Made by a program: the position numbers and the translations under genes. From the NCBI RefSeq assembly GCF_900660545.1, contig NZ_LR214986.1:558001-622000 (forward strand): 64,000 nt of DNA, in the 5' to 3' direction. A model generated the notes under the pieces. It saw only the letters and a list, made by a program, of their open reading frames with translations. It made no database searches and was not told where the DNA came from. Numbering within the stretch: the first letter of the stretch is position 1; every line of letters begins with the position of its first letter. The stretch is from Mycoplasmopsis cynos (GTDB lineage: Bacteria > Bacillota_I > Bacilli_A > Mycoplasmatales > Metamycoplasmataceae). Below are positions 35,763 to 45,095 of the stretch, piece by piece.

Positions 35763-36437
35763 TTATATTGTATATGCATTAGAATTTGATTGTTTATTTT
35801 CTTCATTTTCATAAATTATTTCATCATAATAATCTTTTAATGATAAATAAACATTTTCTATTTTGCTTAATGTTCTTTTATCTTTACTCCTTTTTTCTAA
35901 TACAGCATTAATAAATGAGTCAGCATTTTGGTGATGCTTTCTTTTACCTTCATTAATTAATAAACTTTTTTCAGAATATGCTACATATGAATTTAATTTA
36001 CCTTTTTCATTTTCATAAACATATGAAAAAGTAATATATGGGGGTTCTTGTTTTAGATTTCTTGCTAAATTATCATAAATTTTTTTAATATCTGTTAACT
36101 TTAAATGTTCTGTAGATAAAAATATTTTATTTCCCTTAAAATATTTATAAAAAGTTTCTTTTTCAATTTGAAAAATTTGAGTTAAATCTACGTAACTATC
36201 TTTACTTGGTAACCCTTTTTCGTATTCTTTAATAGTAATCTCGCCATCAAAAGGTTTTTTAATTTTTCCATTATCATTATATTTACTTCTAGCTTTTATG
36301 TAATAGTAATTATCTAAATAATCGGTAAAAATAATAATTGGATGAGCACTTATTTTTTGCTCAAATCTATCAAAAATGATACTTTCATATTCATCCATTA
36401 TCATCTTCATTTTTAAATCATTTTTATCTGCAATCAT
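35763..36437 (-). CDS. ICE-associated protein (Mbov_0400-like)
   Basis: 224 residues, intact. N-terminal domain with IIFDRFEQKISAHPIIIFTDYLDNYYYIKARS, LPSKDSYVDLTQIFQI and the segment RNLKQEPPYITFSYV, where the sister gene is frameshifted. It is shorter than the sister gene by a central section and ends in the same NKQSNSNAYTI tail. Soluble, no signal. I assign it by resemblance to proteins annotated next to Mbov_0401 in mycoplasma ICE regions; no biochemical role is known. Ribosome site AAGGGG. Confidence 0.62.
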   Translation of the reverse strand: MIADKNDLKMKMIMDEYESIIFDRFEQKISAHPIIIFTDYLDNYYYIKARSKYNDNGKIKKPFDGEITIKEYEKGLPSKDSYVDLTQIFQIEKETFYKYFKGNKIFLSTEHLKLTDIKKIYDNLARNLKQEPPYITFSYVYENEKGKLNSYVAYSEKSLLINEGKRKHHQNADSFINAVLEKRSKDKRTLSKIENVYLSLKDYYDEIIYENEENKQSNSNAYTI

Positions 36438-36550
36438 AATATCCCCTTAATTATAAATTTATTTATAATTAAATTATAGAGTTTTTATAAAATATTAAAA
36501 GAAATTAATTGTACTTTTATACAATTGCTTTATAATTTTAACGTAAAATC

Positions 36551-36607
36551 TTGTGTGTGTGCGTATTATGCGTACATAAATGTGTGCTCCCGCACACGCA
36601 CTCACGA
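36551..36607. repeat. GC-rich hairpin cluster
   Basis: TGTGTGTGCG pairs with CGCACACGCA (one G-T pair), enclosing a second hairpin GTGTGC/GCACAC. GC-rich and non-coding, it lies just upstream of the restriction gene at 36666. Confidence 0.7.
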
Positions 36608-36665
36608 TCTCAGATGATTAACTCAGAAAACAAAAATGAAAAACAAATTCGAAATAGGAGAACAT

Positions 36666-37454
36666 ATGGACAAAGGATTAGGTGCATTCATTGATTTTTT
36701 AAAACAAATTACCAAATCTAATCAAAATGGTAATAAAGGGTCTGAATTTGAAAATTTTATAAGAAACATATTAGATACATGTGGTTTTAAAGAAGCAAGT
36801 TTTGATGAAAAATCTTATATGTATATAAATAAAAATATTTTTAAAATTCAAAAAGAAGAGTTTGATAATTTAAAAAGAAATTTAAAAGAGGAAGTTTTAA
36901 GTAAGAACAATATACAAGTTATTAAAAATCCCTTTAAAGATTATAAAAATAATGATATATATATATATATATATATATATCAACCATTTGGTAAACAAAA
37001 TTTCCCTGATTTTTTAATCATAACTGATAATTTTATTTTCCCTTTAGAAGTTAAATTTTCTACAAAAAATAAAAATTCTAATTTACCAAAATGAAATAGC
37101 AATATGCCAAAGGCAAATTCTATTTATGTTTATGCAAATACAGAAAAGCATAGTCCAATAATATTTTTAGGAAATGATTTTGTAGGTAATGATACACGAA
37201 TAATTTTAAACGATCATTTCGAACAATTTAATGAGAAGGAAAAAATTAATAACTTGCTTACAAACTTAAAGCAAAATAATAAATCATTCAATCCATTTGG
37301 CCTATATCCTAAAATTAGAACTGATTTTTTAACAAGAACTGATTTTATTTTTGGTAATGATGACAGTCTTGATATTTTTGAATTTTCTAAAAAAATGAAA
37401 TGAAAAGAGCATGTATTTGAATTTTTAGAAGGATTAAAAAACTATGAAAAATAA
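36666..37454 (+). CDS. Putative type II restriction endonuclease with in-frame (AT)13 repeat
   Basis: 262 residues from the ATG at 36666, chosen because AGGAG lies five bases upstream; an earlier ATG at 36636 has none. A probable PD-(D/E)xK core is FPDFLIITDNFIFPLEVKFS. Before it, residues IYIYIYIY are coded by a 26-base AT repeat whose length sets the frame; the present 13 repeats keep it open. Two TGA codons are read as Trp. It overlaps the start of the next gene, an adenine methyltransferase, by 11 bases. Site specificity and family are not recognised; nuclease identity is inferred from the motif and the partner. Confidence 0.7.
36955..36980. repeat. Dinucleotide repeat (AT)13 in a restriction gene
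   Basis: 26 bases of pure AT within the coding sequence of the nuclease at 36666. Loss or gain of one or two units would shift the frame before the putative catalytic motif; a change of three units would restore it. Confidence 0.9.
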
Positions 37455-38340
37455 TAAATTAGACCAATTTTATACAAACCCAAAAGTCACTGATTACTTA
37501 GTAAAAAAAATTCATAGTATGTTTAATTTAGAGCAGTATAAAATATTTGAACCTGCCGCGGGAACTGGTAATTTTATTGATTCTTTGTATAAAATTGGCT
37601 TAAATATCAATGAAAAGTGTTATGCTTTTGACATAGAACCAAAAAATAATAATTTCATAAAAAAAGCAGATTTTTTAAAATTGAAAATAAATAAATATAT
37701 TACAAACAAGAATAATAACTTAGTAATTACAAATCCTCCTTTTGGTAAAAGAGGTAATTTAGCGATTGAATTTATTAATAAATCTCTTGAATTTGCTGAT
37801 ATCGTGTGTATGATACTTCCTAATACTTTTAATAGATATTTGGTTCAAAAAAGAATTAAAGAAAGTGCAAAATTAATATATAGTGAATACTTACCTGAAA
37901 ACTCATTTATTGTAAAAGATAGGGAATATTCAGTTAAATGTTCATTCCAAATTTGGACAAATAAAAACGTACAAACTTGATTGAGTGATAAGAGATTAAG
38001 AAATAATAATGTCCAAAAAATAAAAGGATTAGAACTTTTTATACACAACAATACAAAAGAAACCCTTAAATATTTTGATAAAGAATTTTATAATTGAAAT
38101 TTCGCTATAGTTAGGCAGGGATACTATGACTATTCTAAAAAAATAACAAATCCTGATGAACTAAAAAGAAATAGACAATATATATTTATAAAAACTGAAA
38201 ACCCTTATTTATTAAAATTAATTGAAGAAATAGATTTCGAAGCCTTAGCTAGTAAGAATACTGTTGTTAAAGGTTTTTCTAATACTGATCTAATTGGTGA
38301 AATTTATAAATTACATATAAACAAAATTTTGAAATTTTAA
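37444..38340 (+). CDS. N6-adenine DNA methyltransferase (gamma-type, NPPF)
   Basis: 298 residues. DQFYTNP near the N-terminus, SAM motif FEPAAGTGNFIDSLY (36-50), acidic motif AFDIEPKN and catalytic NPPFGKRG at 97-104. This order (motif I before IV) is that of gamma or N12-class adenine methyltransferases. It presumably protects the site cut by the overlapping nuclease gene. The C-terminal half is a target-recognition region with no recognisable specificity. TGA Trp codons occur after NVQT and in NWNF. The target is unknown. Confidence 0.82.
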
Positions 38341-38376
38341 ATTTCATTCTTTATTAATTAATGAATATTGAATAAT

Positions 38377-38414
38377 GATACAAAATTGAAATCACGAAGA
38401 AGAAATTTTGTATC
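38377..38414 (+). terminator. Hairpin after the methyltransferase gene
   Basis: GATACAAAATT pairs with AATTTTGTATC over a 16-base loop. There is no T-run after it, so termination is uncertain. It abuts an IS256-type fragment. Confidence 0.5.
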
Positions 38415-38420
38415 AGGTAC

Positions 38421-38635
38421 TGTAGGATATTTTGTGTAAATTCTCTTTTGCTAACAAAGAATGTTAGAGATTTGAGAATAACAAACACAAATCTAAGTAA
38501 ATTATAACAAAAACAAACATACTCTATAATTAAATACAGGGCAAACCCTGATTTATTGAGTATGTTTGTTTTTTTATTCTTCTTCAAATGCAATTTTTAA
38601 CTGATTTAAAATTTGACCTCAATTTTAAATTAACA
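38421..38635. mobile_element. Left-end fragment of the IS256-type element
   Basis: Nearly identical to 45096-45300: terminal TGTAGGATATTTTGTGTAAA, the internal hairpin with AAACATACTC and GAGTATGTTT, and the last codons of the transposase. Truncated after about 215 bases. Confidence 0.85.
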
Positions 38636-38640
38636 AAATC

Positions 38641-38678
38641 AAAGTAAAATAACACCTAGTTTGGTGTTATTTTACTTT
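38641..38678. terminator. Strong bidirectional hairpin
   Basis: Perfect 16-bp stem (38641-38656 with 38663-38678) around TAGTTT. It overlaps the stop of the small minus-strand fragment. Confidence 0.8.
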
Positions 38679-38833
38679 ACCCTTTGTTTATTCATAAACT
38701 TCGGTAGTTTTATACCTAGTTTTCAACCCCATTTTCTAGCAACTAGTTTTGCAACAAATACTAGTGATGTTAAAGCACCTAGTATACCTAAACCTAAAAA
38801 ACTATAACCAACAATTTTCGGTTGTGGCAGCCC
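38672..38833 (-). pseudogene. 3' fragment of a small membrane protein gene
   Basis: Open on the minus strand from about 38833 to the TAA at 38672 (53 residues). It holds a hydrophobic helix (IVGYSFLGLGILGALTSLVFVA) and a basic tail with WGW, one Trp as TGA. No start codon with a ribosome site is seen, so it looks like the truncated end of a gene. I do not recognise it. Confidence 0.35.
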
Positions 38834-38852
38834 TTAGGAGCTGTCTTTTTTA
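38826..38852 (+). terminator. Plus-strand terminator
   Basis: GGCAGC pairs with GCTGTC (one G-T), followed by T6. It terminates whatever once lay upstream on the plus strand. Confidence 0.65.
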
Positions 38853-38932
38853 TTGTCTAACAAGAAATTTATTAGAAATTATGGTACAATAAAACAGAAT
38901 AAAAACTTCATGTTTATGAATGGGGAAAATTT

Positions 38933-39130
38933 ATGAAAGCAAACTATAACGGACTATGAAAACTTCTTATTGATAAAAATATGAAAAAAGCTGATTTGAT
39001 TAGAGAAGCAAAACTTGCACCAGCTACTGTTGCGAAAATGAGCAAAGGTGAATTTGTTAGTATGGAAGTTTTATATAAAATTACAAAAGTTTTAGATACT
39101 ACAATCGGAGAGATTGTCACTTTTAATTAG
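38933..39130 (+). CDS. XRE-family helix-turn-helix regulator
   Basis: 65 residues, the whole of a small Cro/CI-type DNA-binding domain: LWKLLIDKNMKKADLIREAK, then the recognition-helix part APATVAKMSKGEFVSMEVL and CKV-type end ITKVLDTTIGEIV. Single-domain regulators of this kind (C proteins) commonly sit beside restriction systems and time their expression. It starts eleven bases before the type III mod gene and is preceded by an extended -10 (TGGTACAAT). It is similar in sequence to the XRE segment fused to the methyltransferase at 29964. Confidence 0.85.
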
Positions 39131-39141
39131 GGGGTAAAATA

Positions 39142-40816
39142 ATGAAAAAAAAATATTTTAGAATTAGTAGCAGAATTGTTAAAAACAGAATCAAAATATA
39201 TTTCGGAAGATGGTAATTTATTAAAAGCTACTGTTTATGCTGATGTAATGACTATGGACGAAAGATTATTGACACTTCTTTTAAGTGATGAAAATATAAA
39301 GAATATATTTTTTAAGAATGTAAATGGAACTTTGGTGTTTGATAAACAAAAATTTGCATGGTTTATTGAATCAAAAGAATTTTTACCAGATTCATATACT
39401 AGATATACAAATAAGATTGGTTTAACACATAATGGCGAATTTATTTCTAAATCTAATGATGTTGTTCTGGATTTTCCTTACAAAGACTGTGTGCTAGAAG
39501 GCGGTCAAGATAAGGATGATCAAAAAAGAAAAGAAATTTTTTACAACGAAACTATTGCTAGTGATGAAATAAATAGAATGTTAGCTCCTAAAGTATTTAC
39601 AAATGCAAAAAGATATACGAAAGACAGAATAGAAGAAAATATTACCTTTAATGAAGATGATAATTTAATTATTAAAGGTAACAACTTAATAGCATTATCA
39701 TCATTACTAAAAAGATATGAAGGAAAAGTAAAGTGCATATATATAGACCCGCCCTACAATACAGGAAGCGATAGTTTTGGATATAATGACTCTTTTAATC
39801 GTTCCACATGGTTAACTTTTATGAAAAATAGACTTGAATTTGCAAAAAAGTTATTATCAGAAGATGGAGCAATTTATGTGCAACTAGACTATCATCAAGT
39901 GCATTATGCGAAAATTTTAATGGACTCTATATTTGGGGAAGAGAATTTTGAAAGAGAAATAGTTTGAAGAATTGGCTGGATATCAGGTTATAAGTCGGTG
40001 GATAATAATTGGATACGAAATCATGATACTATTTTATTTTACTCAAAAAATACAAATCAACTAGATTTTATTAAGAACTATATTCCAAGCTCAGAATTTA
40101 AGAGTATAGCAATAAGTAATGCTGAACGTTATCCGATTGAGGATGTATGGAACGGCAGCGAATATGATGACTTAAATAGCATAGCTATTGTCTCGTTTTC
40201 TGGAGAAACAGTTTCAAAAATGTTAGAAAAAGATGATGAAGTTAAGGGGCAAAAATCTGAAAAATTAATAGAACGTATTTTTAAGGCTCACACTAAAAAA
40301 GGCGATTTGGTTTTAGATTTTTTCTTGGGAAGCGGAACATCGGCCGCGGTTGCTCATAAAATGGGCTTAAAATATATAGGTATAGAACAATTAAATAAAC
40401 ATATTGATATTTCTTTTCGTAGATTAAATAAAGTTTTACAAGGAGAGCAAAGCGGAACATCAAAAAGGAATAATTGGCAAGGTGGAGGATCCTTCGTTTA
40501 TTGCGAACTTCTCGAAAATGCAAATACATTAATCACAAAAGTGCAAGAAGCAACAGAAGCAAACATTTCTCAAATAAAAGAAAGTATTTACTCTGATAAT
40601 GGAATTATACCCTACATTACCAAAGATGAATTAGAATCTGTAGACGAAGAATTTGAAAAACTTTCTCTTGAAGAAAAGAAAGTTACTCTCATTAAACTTA
40701 TAGATAAAAATAAGTTGTATGTAAACTTTTCAGATATGGAGGATAAAACCTTTAACGTTAGCGAAAAAGATAAAGTCTTTACAAAATCTTTCTATATGGA
40801 AGGAAAACATGAGTAG
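39142..40816 (+). CDS. mod: Type III restriction-modification methyltransferase (Mod), start out of frame at A9
   Basis: Beta-class adenine methyltransferase with catalytic DPPYNTGSDSFGYND (about residue 200) and SAM motif FFLGSGTSAAVAHK downstream, in the type III Mod order. The natural start is the ATG at 39142 with AGGGGGT before it, but nine A follow; that frame ends after 24 codons at 39214-39216. With eight A it would read KKNILELVAELLKTESKYISEDG and give a 557-residue protein. In this sequence the gene is therefore off, unless translation begins weakly at the TTG at 39176. Trp codons are six TGG and one TGA. Overlaps res by eight bases. Confidence 0.88.
39145..39153. repeat. Poly(A)9 tract after the mod start codon
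   Basis: Nine A directly after ATG. Eight or eleven A would place the start in frame with the rest of mod. A slippage switch at the first codons is a common layout in phase-variable type III systems. Confidence 0.85.
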
Positions 40817-43424
40817 TCAATTTTTGTATGAAAAATTAGACATTTTAAAGGAAGTCGGCATCCTTACTCCACTTCCACAAATAATCGAAAAAGGGCTATC
40901 CCCTAAAATACTTTTACGCGAATATCAAATCGACGCCTTCAAAAATTTTGTTGCTTATTTTGAAAATGAAAATTTAAGAAAAAACAAGCAGATACACACC
41001 CTTTTTCACATGGCAACAGGCAGTGGTAAGACAGTTATTATGGCTGGTCTTATCCTTTACCTTTATACGAAAGGATATAGAAAATTTTTATTTTTTGTTA
41101 ATCAGACGAACGTGTTAGAAAAAACTATAGACAATTTTACTAACACTCTTTCTAGTAAATACTTGTTTGATGATACAATTGAACACCTAGGCAATAAAAT
41201 AAGAATTAAAAAAGTTAATAACTTTAGCGGTAACACGTTAAATGATGATATCGAAATATTGTTTACTACTACACAAAAACTTCATATGGATCTATTTGAA
41301 GCGAAAGAAAATTCACTGACCTATGATGACTTCGAAAATAATAAAGTAGTTTTTATTTCTGATGAGAGCCATCATGTCAATTCACTAACAAAAAATCCTA
41401 CGAACGACGAAAAAAATGCTAAAAAGAGTTGGGAAGAATCTGTAATGAATGCATTACACTCTAATAGAGATAGCATTATGCTCGAATTTACGGCTACTTG
41501 TGATTTAAAAGATAAAAATGTTCTTAATAAATATCAAGATAAAATAGTATTTAATTATCCACTCATTTCATTTAGAGAAAGTGGATATACTAAAGATTTT
41601 CAAAACTTTGCAACTGATACCGATCTATGAACTAGAACTTTAATTGCACTAGTCATGAGTGAATATAGAAAATTCTTATTTGCAGATTTAAAATTAAATA
41701 TAAAGCCTGTAATAATGCTAAAATCTCAAAAAATAGTAGAGTCGCAAAATTTTTATGAAGATTTTTTTAAAGGTGTTAAAAAATTAACTACAGATGAAAT
41801 TAAAGGTTTAGAATCAATAGGCATTGATATTTTAACTGAGGCCATAAGATATTTTAAAGAAAAAGATGAAAGTTTAGAAATTTTAGAACATTCAATTAAA
41901 AATTCATTTACAGTGGACACTTCAATTATTATGAATGGTTCTTCAGATAACAATAAAGAAAATCAACTATTAGTAAACTCCCTTGAAGATGCAGAAAATC
42001 CAATTAGGGCAATATTTTCTGTTGATATGTTAAATGAAGGTTGGGATGTATTAAATTTATTTGATATTGTTCGTCTTTATGATACAAGACAAGGAAGTGG
42101 AAAAGCTGGAAAAGTCGGTTCTTATACAATAAAGGAAGCACAGTTGATAGGTAGAGGAGCTAGATATTGTCCGTTTATAGAAGAAGACGAAGATTTTAAG
42201 TTTAAACGCAAATATGATGGTGATATTGAAAATAAAAATCGTATTTTAGAAACGATGTATTTCCATAGTAAAAATGATTCAAAATATATTTCAGAATTAA
42301 AACAAGCTTTAATTGAAACAGGACTCCAATCGCCTGATCCAATTACGATTGAGTATAAATTAAAAGAAGAATTTAAAGATAGCGAATTCTATAGAAAAGG
42401 TTATGTTTTCACAAATAAAAGATTGCCCAAAGGAAGAGATACTATTTCTACAATCGAGCCTAGTACGAGAACAAAAACTTACTATTATACAGCACTTTCA
42501 AGAAGCGGAAATGTAATTAACTTATTTGGTGATGAAACGAAAAAAAATAATTTAATAGATACAAAAATTAATAATATTAAATTTAAAGAAATGGATTTGA
42601 ATATTTTATTAGGAGCTAGTGAATATTTTGAAGAATTAAGATTTGATATTTTAAAACAAAAATATCCTACTTTAAATTCTAAAATTGAGTTTTTTACATC
42701 AGATAAATTTTTAGGAAATTCAAATATTGAAATAACTTATTCCACTGATGAATTAAAAGGTAGAGATATATTTTCGGCTGTAAAAAAAGCTTTAGTTTCA
42801 ATATCTTCTCATGTGAGTTCTTTAAAACAAGAATTTGTTGGTTCCACAGAATTTACTCCTAAATTATTAAAAGAAGTCATAAAAAACAAGAAAATATATA
42901 TGGAAAAAATCGATTCTAATGGTGGTAAAGGTGATTTGCAAAATAATTGTTTTAACGACGAATACAGACTAGATTTAAGAAATGAAAGTTGGTATGTTTT
43001 TAATGATAATTATGGTACAAGTGAAGAAAAATTGTTCATAAAATATTTTAAAACTTCCATAGAGCCTAAACTAAAAGAAAAAGATTTAGAATATTATGTA
43101 GTTCGTAATGAAAGAATACCTGAACTTGCCATCTACTCATTTGAAGCTGGAGAAAGATTAGAACCAGACTTTTTACTATTTATTAGAAAAAAACAAGTTG
43201 ATGGAAATTTAACATATCAAGGGTACGTTGAACCTAAAGGAACACATTTATTAGAAAAAGATGCATGGAAAGAAAGTTTTTCTTTACAAATAGAAAATCT
43301 AGCAACTGTCAAAGGATTATTTTCTGATAATCATAAAATAATAGGACTACCGTTTTTCAACAAAGAAAATAGAATGGAAGAATTTGAAGAATCAATAGAT
43401 AAATTAATTTTAAAATTAAAGTAG
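40809..43424 (+). CDS. res: Type III restriction enzyme (Res), helicase-nuclease
   Basis: 871 residues. Superfamily 2 helicase with Walker A TGSGKT (70-75), DESH box (FISDESHHVN), LEFTATCD and motif VI LIGRGARYCPF. The C-terminal nuclease has EPDFLLFIRKKQ followed by GYVEPKGTHLL, the acid and E-x-K of a PD-(D/E)xK site. It forms a complex with Mod and cleaves after ATP-driven communication between two unmethylated sites. A TGA at 41628 is read as Trp; four other Trp codons are TGG. It overlaps mod. Without Mod the subunit should not recognise DNA, so the off state of mod is harmless. Confidence 0.92.
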
Positions 43425-43539
43425 TTTAATAATATCTGAAATAAAATATGAAATTAAAATATCGAGTGATAAAGATTGTTTTATTCAATTAAAATGTTTG
43501 CTGAATTGCAAAGTCAAGTGCAACAATATAATTAAAAAA

Positions 43540-43596
43540 ATCCCTCCCATTAGAACCTTAAAAACGATTAAGTTTTTGGGTTCTAATGGGAGGGAT
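43540..43596. repeat. 57-base hairpin, left copy
   Basis: ATCCCTCCCATTAGAACC pairs with GGTTCTAATGGGAGGGAT, continued by AAAAAC/GTTTTT. Identical to 44978-45034. Confidence 0.85.
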
Positions 43597-43639
43597 TCCC
43601 AAAATGCAAAGTCAAGTGCAACACTTATTTTGCATAAAA

Positions 43640-43680
43640 ATAACAATCATGAATTGTAAAAATGATTGTTATTTTTTTAT
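43640..43680 (-). terminator. Terminator of the IS30 transposase
   Basis: AAATAACAATCAT pairs with ATGATTGTTATTT over a short loop, beyond the transposase stop. Confidence 0.7.
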
Positions 43681-43702
43681 TTAGAAAATTTAAAAAATTT
43701 AT

Positions 43703-44791
43703 TTATTTTATTTTTTTAAAAAATAAATTTCTACTTGTGTTTGAAGTTCTTTTTTTCTGATTATAAATATAAAGAGGTTCTTCCTTAGGTATTTCCTTTC
43801 AAGGTTCATCTCTATAATTTAAATTAAAAAATAATTCATCAGCAGAGAAATAATTATGAATTTTTCTTGGCATATTGTTTATGGTCTTTTGAAGGTCATA
43901 AATTTCTTTTTCCGATATTTTGTTGAAATTTGTTCCTTTAGGAAATTCTCTTCTTACCAATCCATTAAAATTTTCATTTAGTCCTTTTTGGAAGGAAGCG
44001 TAAGGATCAGCTTGATAAATTGGTATGTTTAACCTATAGCCAATATAAAATAAAGCTTTAAATTCAAATCCATTATCAGTAGTTATTGATTTAACATTTA
44101 GTTTGTAAATTTTAATATATTCCCAAAGCTTTAATATTAATTTCCATGGATTCTTGTTTTCTAATTTTATTATAAGTCCTCATCTTGTTTTTCTTTCAGT
44201 AAATGTTAATAAATGGGATGATAAACTACTTCTTTTTCCGACTATTAAGTCTATCTCTCAATGACCAAATTCATTCTCAAAATTTTTATTAAAACCCCTT
44301 GTCCATATAGGTTTTACTATTCTATTACCGACTAAAGTTTTGACAACATCATGTGTTTTTCTTCCTTTATTATATTTTCTTAAACGTTGTTTCGAATCCA
44401 ATACTCATAGACCACTATTTATTCAATTAAATACTGTTCTTAAAGTAGGTATTTTAAATTTGAAATGATGTTGAATATAAAAATGAGTTAGATCTACTCC
44501 AAAATATTTTTTGTTAAATTTTAAAATAAATTGATTAGTAAATTCTTCATATTTATTTATATTATTAATGAGTTTAATTTGTTCTTTTCACCTTATTCTA
44601 TTTAAATGTTTGTTATGTGCTTCCATACCAATATAACCATTTTCAGTTGAATTATTTTTAATTTCTCTTAGTACTGATGATTTTGTGTAACCTAAAATTT
44701 GAGAAATTTCAGAAATTGGAGTTTCAAACTTTTTAAGTAAAATTTCTAATTCAATTCTTTTTTCTAAGTTAAAATGTTTATAATTAATAAT
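43703..44791 (-). CDS. IS30-family transposase
   Basis: About 362 residues, apparently intact. N-terminal helix-turn-helix (ISEISQILGYTKSSVLREIK), then a DDE core: Asp in FGHWEIDLIVG, Asp in SITTDNGFEF, Glu in NENFNGLVRREFPKG. It cuts and joins element ends. The start is uncertain: AGGAGG is followed at five bases by an ATT (44791), while a GTG at 44797 overlaps the ribosome site. No other ATG is near. Trp codons are TGA or TGG. Confidence 0.9.
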
Positions 44792-44837
44792 GAGCACCTC
44801 CTGAGTTTATAAATTGGTGCTTTTTCTTTTTTAAAGC

Positions 44838-45078
44838 ACCAATTTAATTTTATATTTTATTAAGAAAAGAATAATAAAATTTCCCCCACCCAAACACATA
44901 AAAACAATTAAGTTTTTTTGTGTTTGGGTGGGGGAAATTTTTAATTAAGCTGTTGCACTTGACTTTGCAATTCAGCAATCCCTCCCATTAGAACCTTAAA
45001 AACGATTAAGTTTTTGGGTTCTAATGGGAGGGATTTTATTATTATTTTCTTAATAAAAAATAAAATTAAATTAAACAG
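44838..45078. repeat. Nested palindromes around the IS30 right end
   Basis: Outer arms of about 37 bases at 44842-44880 and 45034-45072 are inverted copies with two or three mismatches. Inside lie a long hairpin at 44880-44938 (TTTCCCCCACCCAAACACA arm) and the 57-base hairpin at 44978-45034, either side of the IS30 terminal repeat. Confidence 0.7.
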
Positions 45079-45095
45079 GGAAAATTTTTTGGTAC

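Larger units (their letters stand above)
43501..44975 (-). mobile_element. IS30-family insertion sequence
   Basis: Terminal 25-base inverted repeats at 43501-43525 and 44951-44975 match exactly. A second inner copy of the end sequence (TGCAAAGTCAAGTGCAACA) lies at 43604-43622. One intact transposase gene is inside. A 57-base hairpin sequence occurs within the left end (43540-43596) and directly after the right end (44978-45034), so the true left boundary may be at the inner copy with the hairpin as a duplicated target. IS30 relatives in mycoplasmas favour inverted-repeat targets. Confidence 0.8.
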
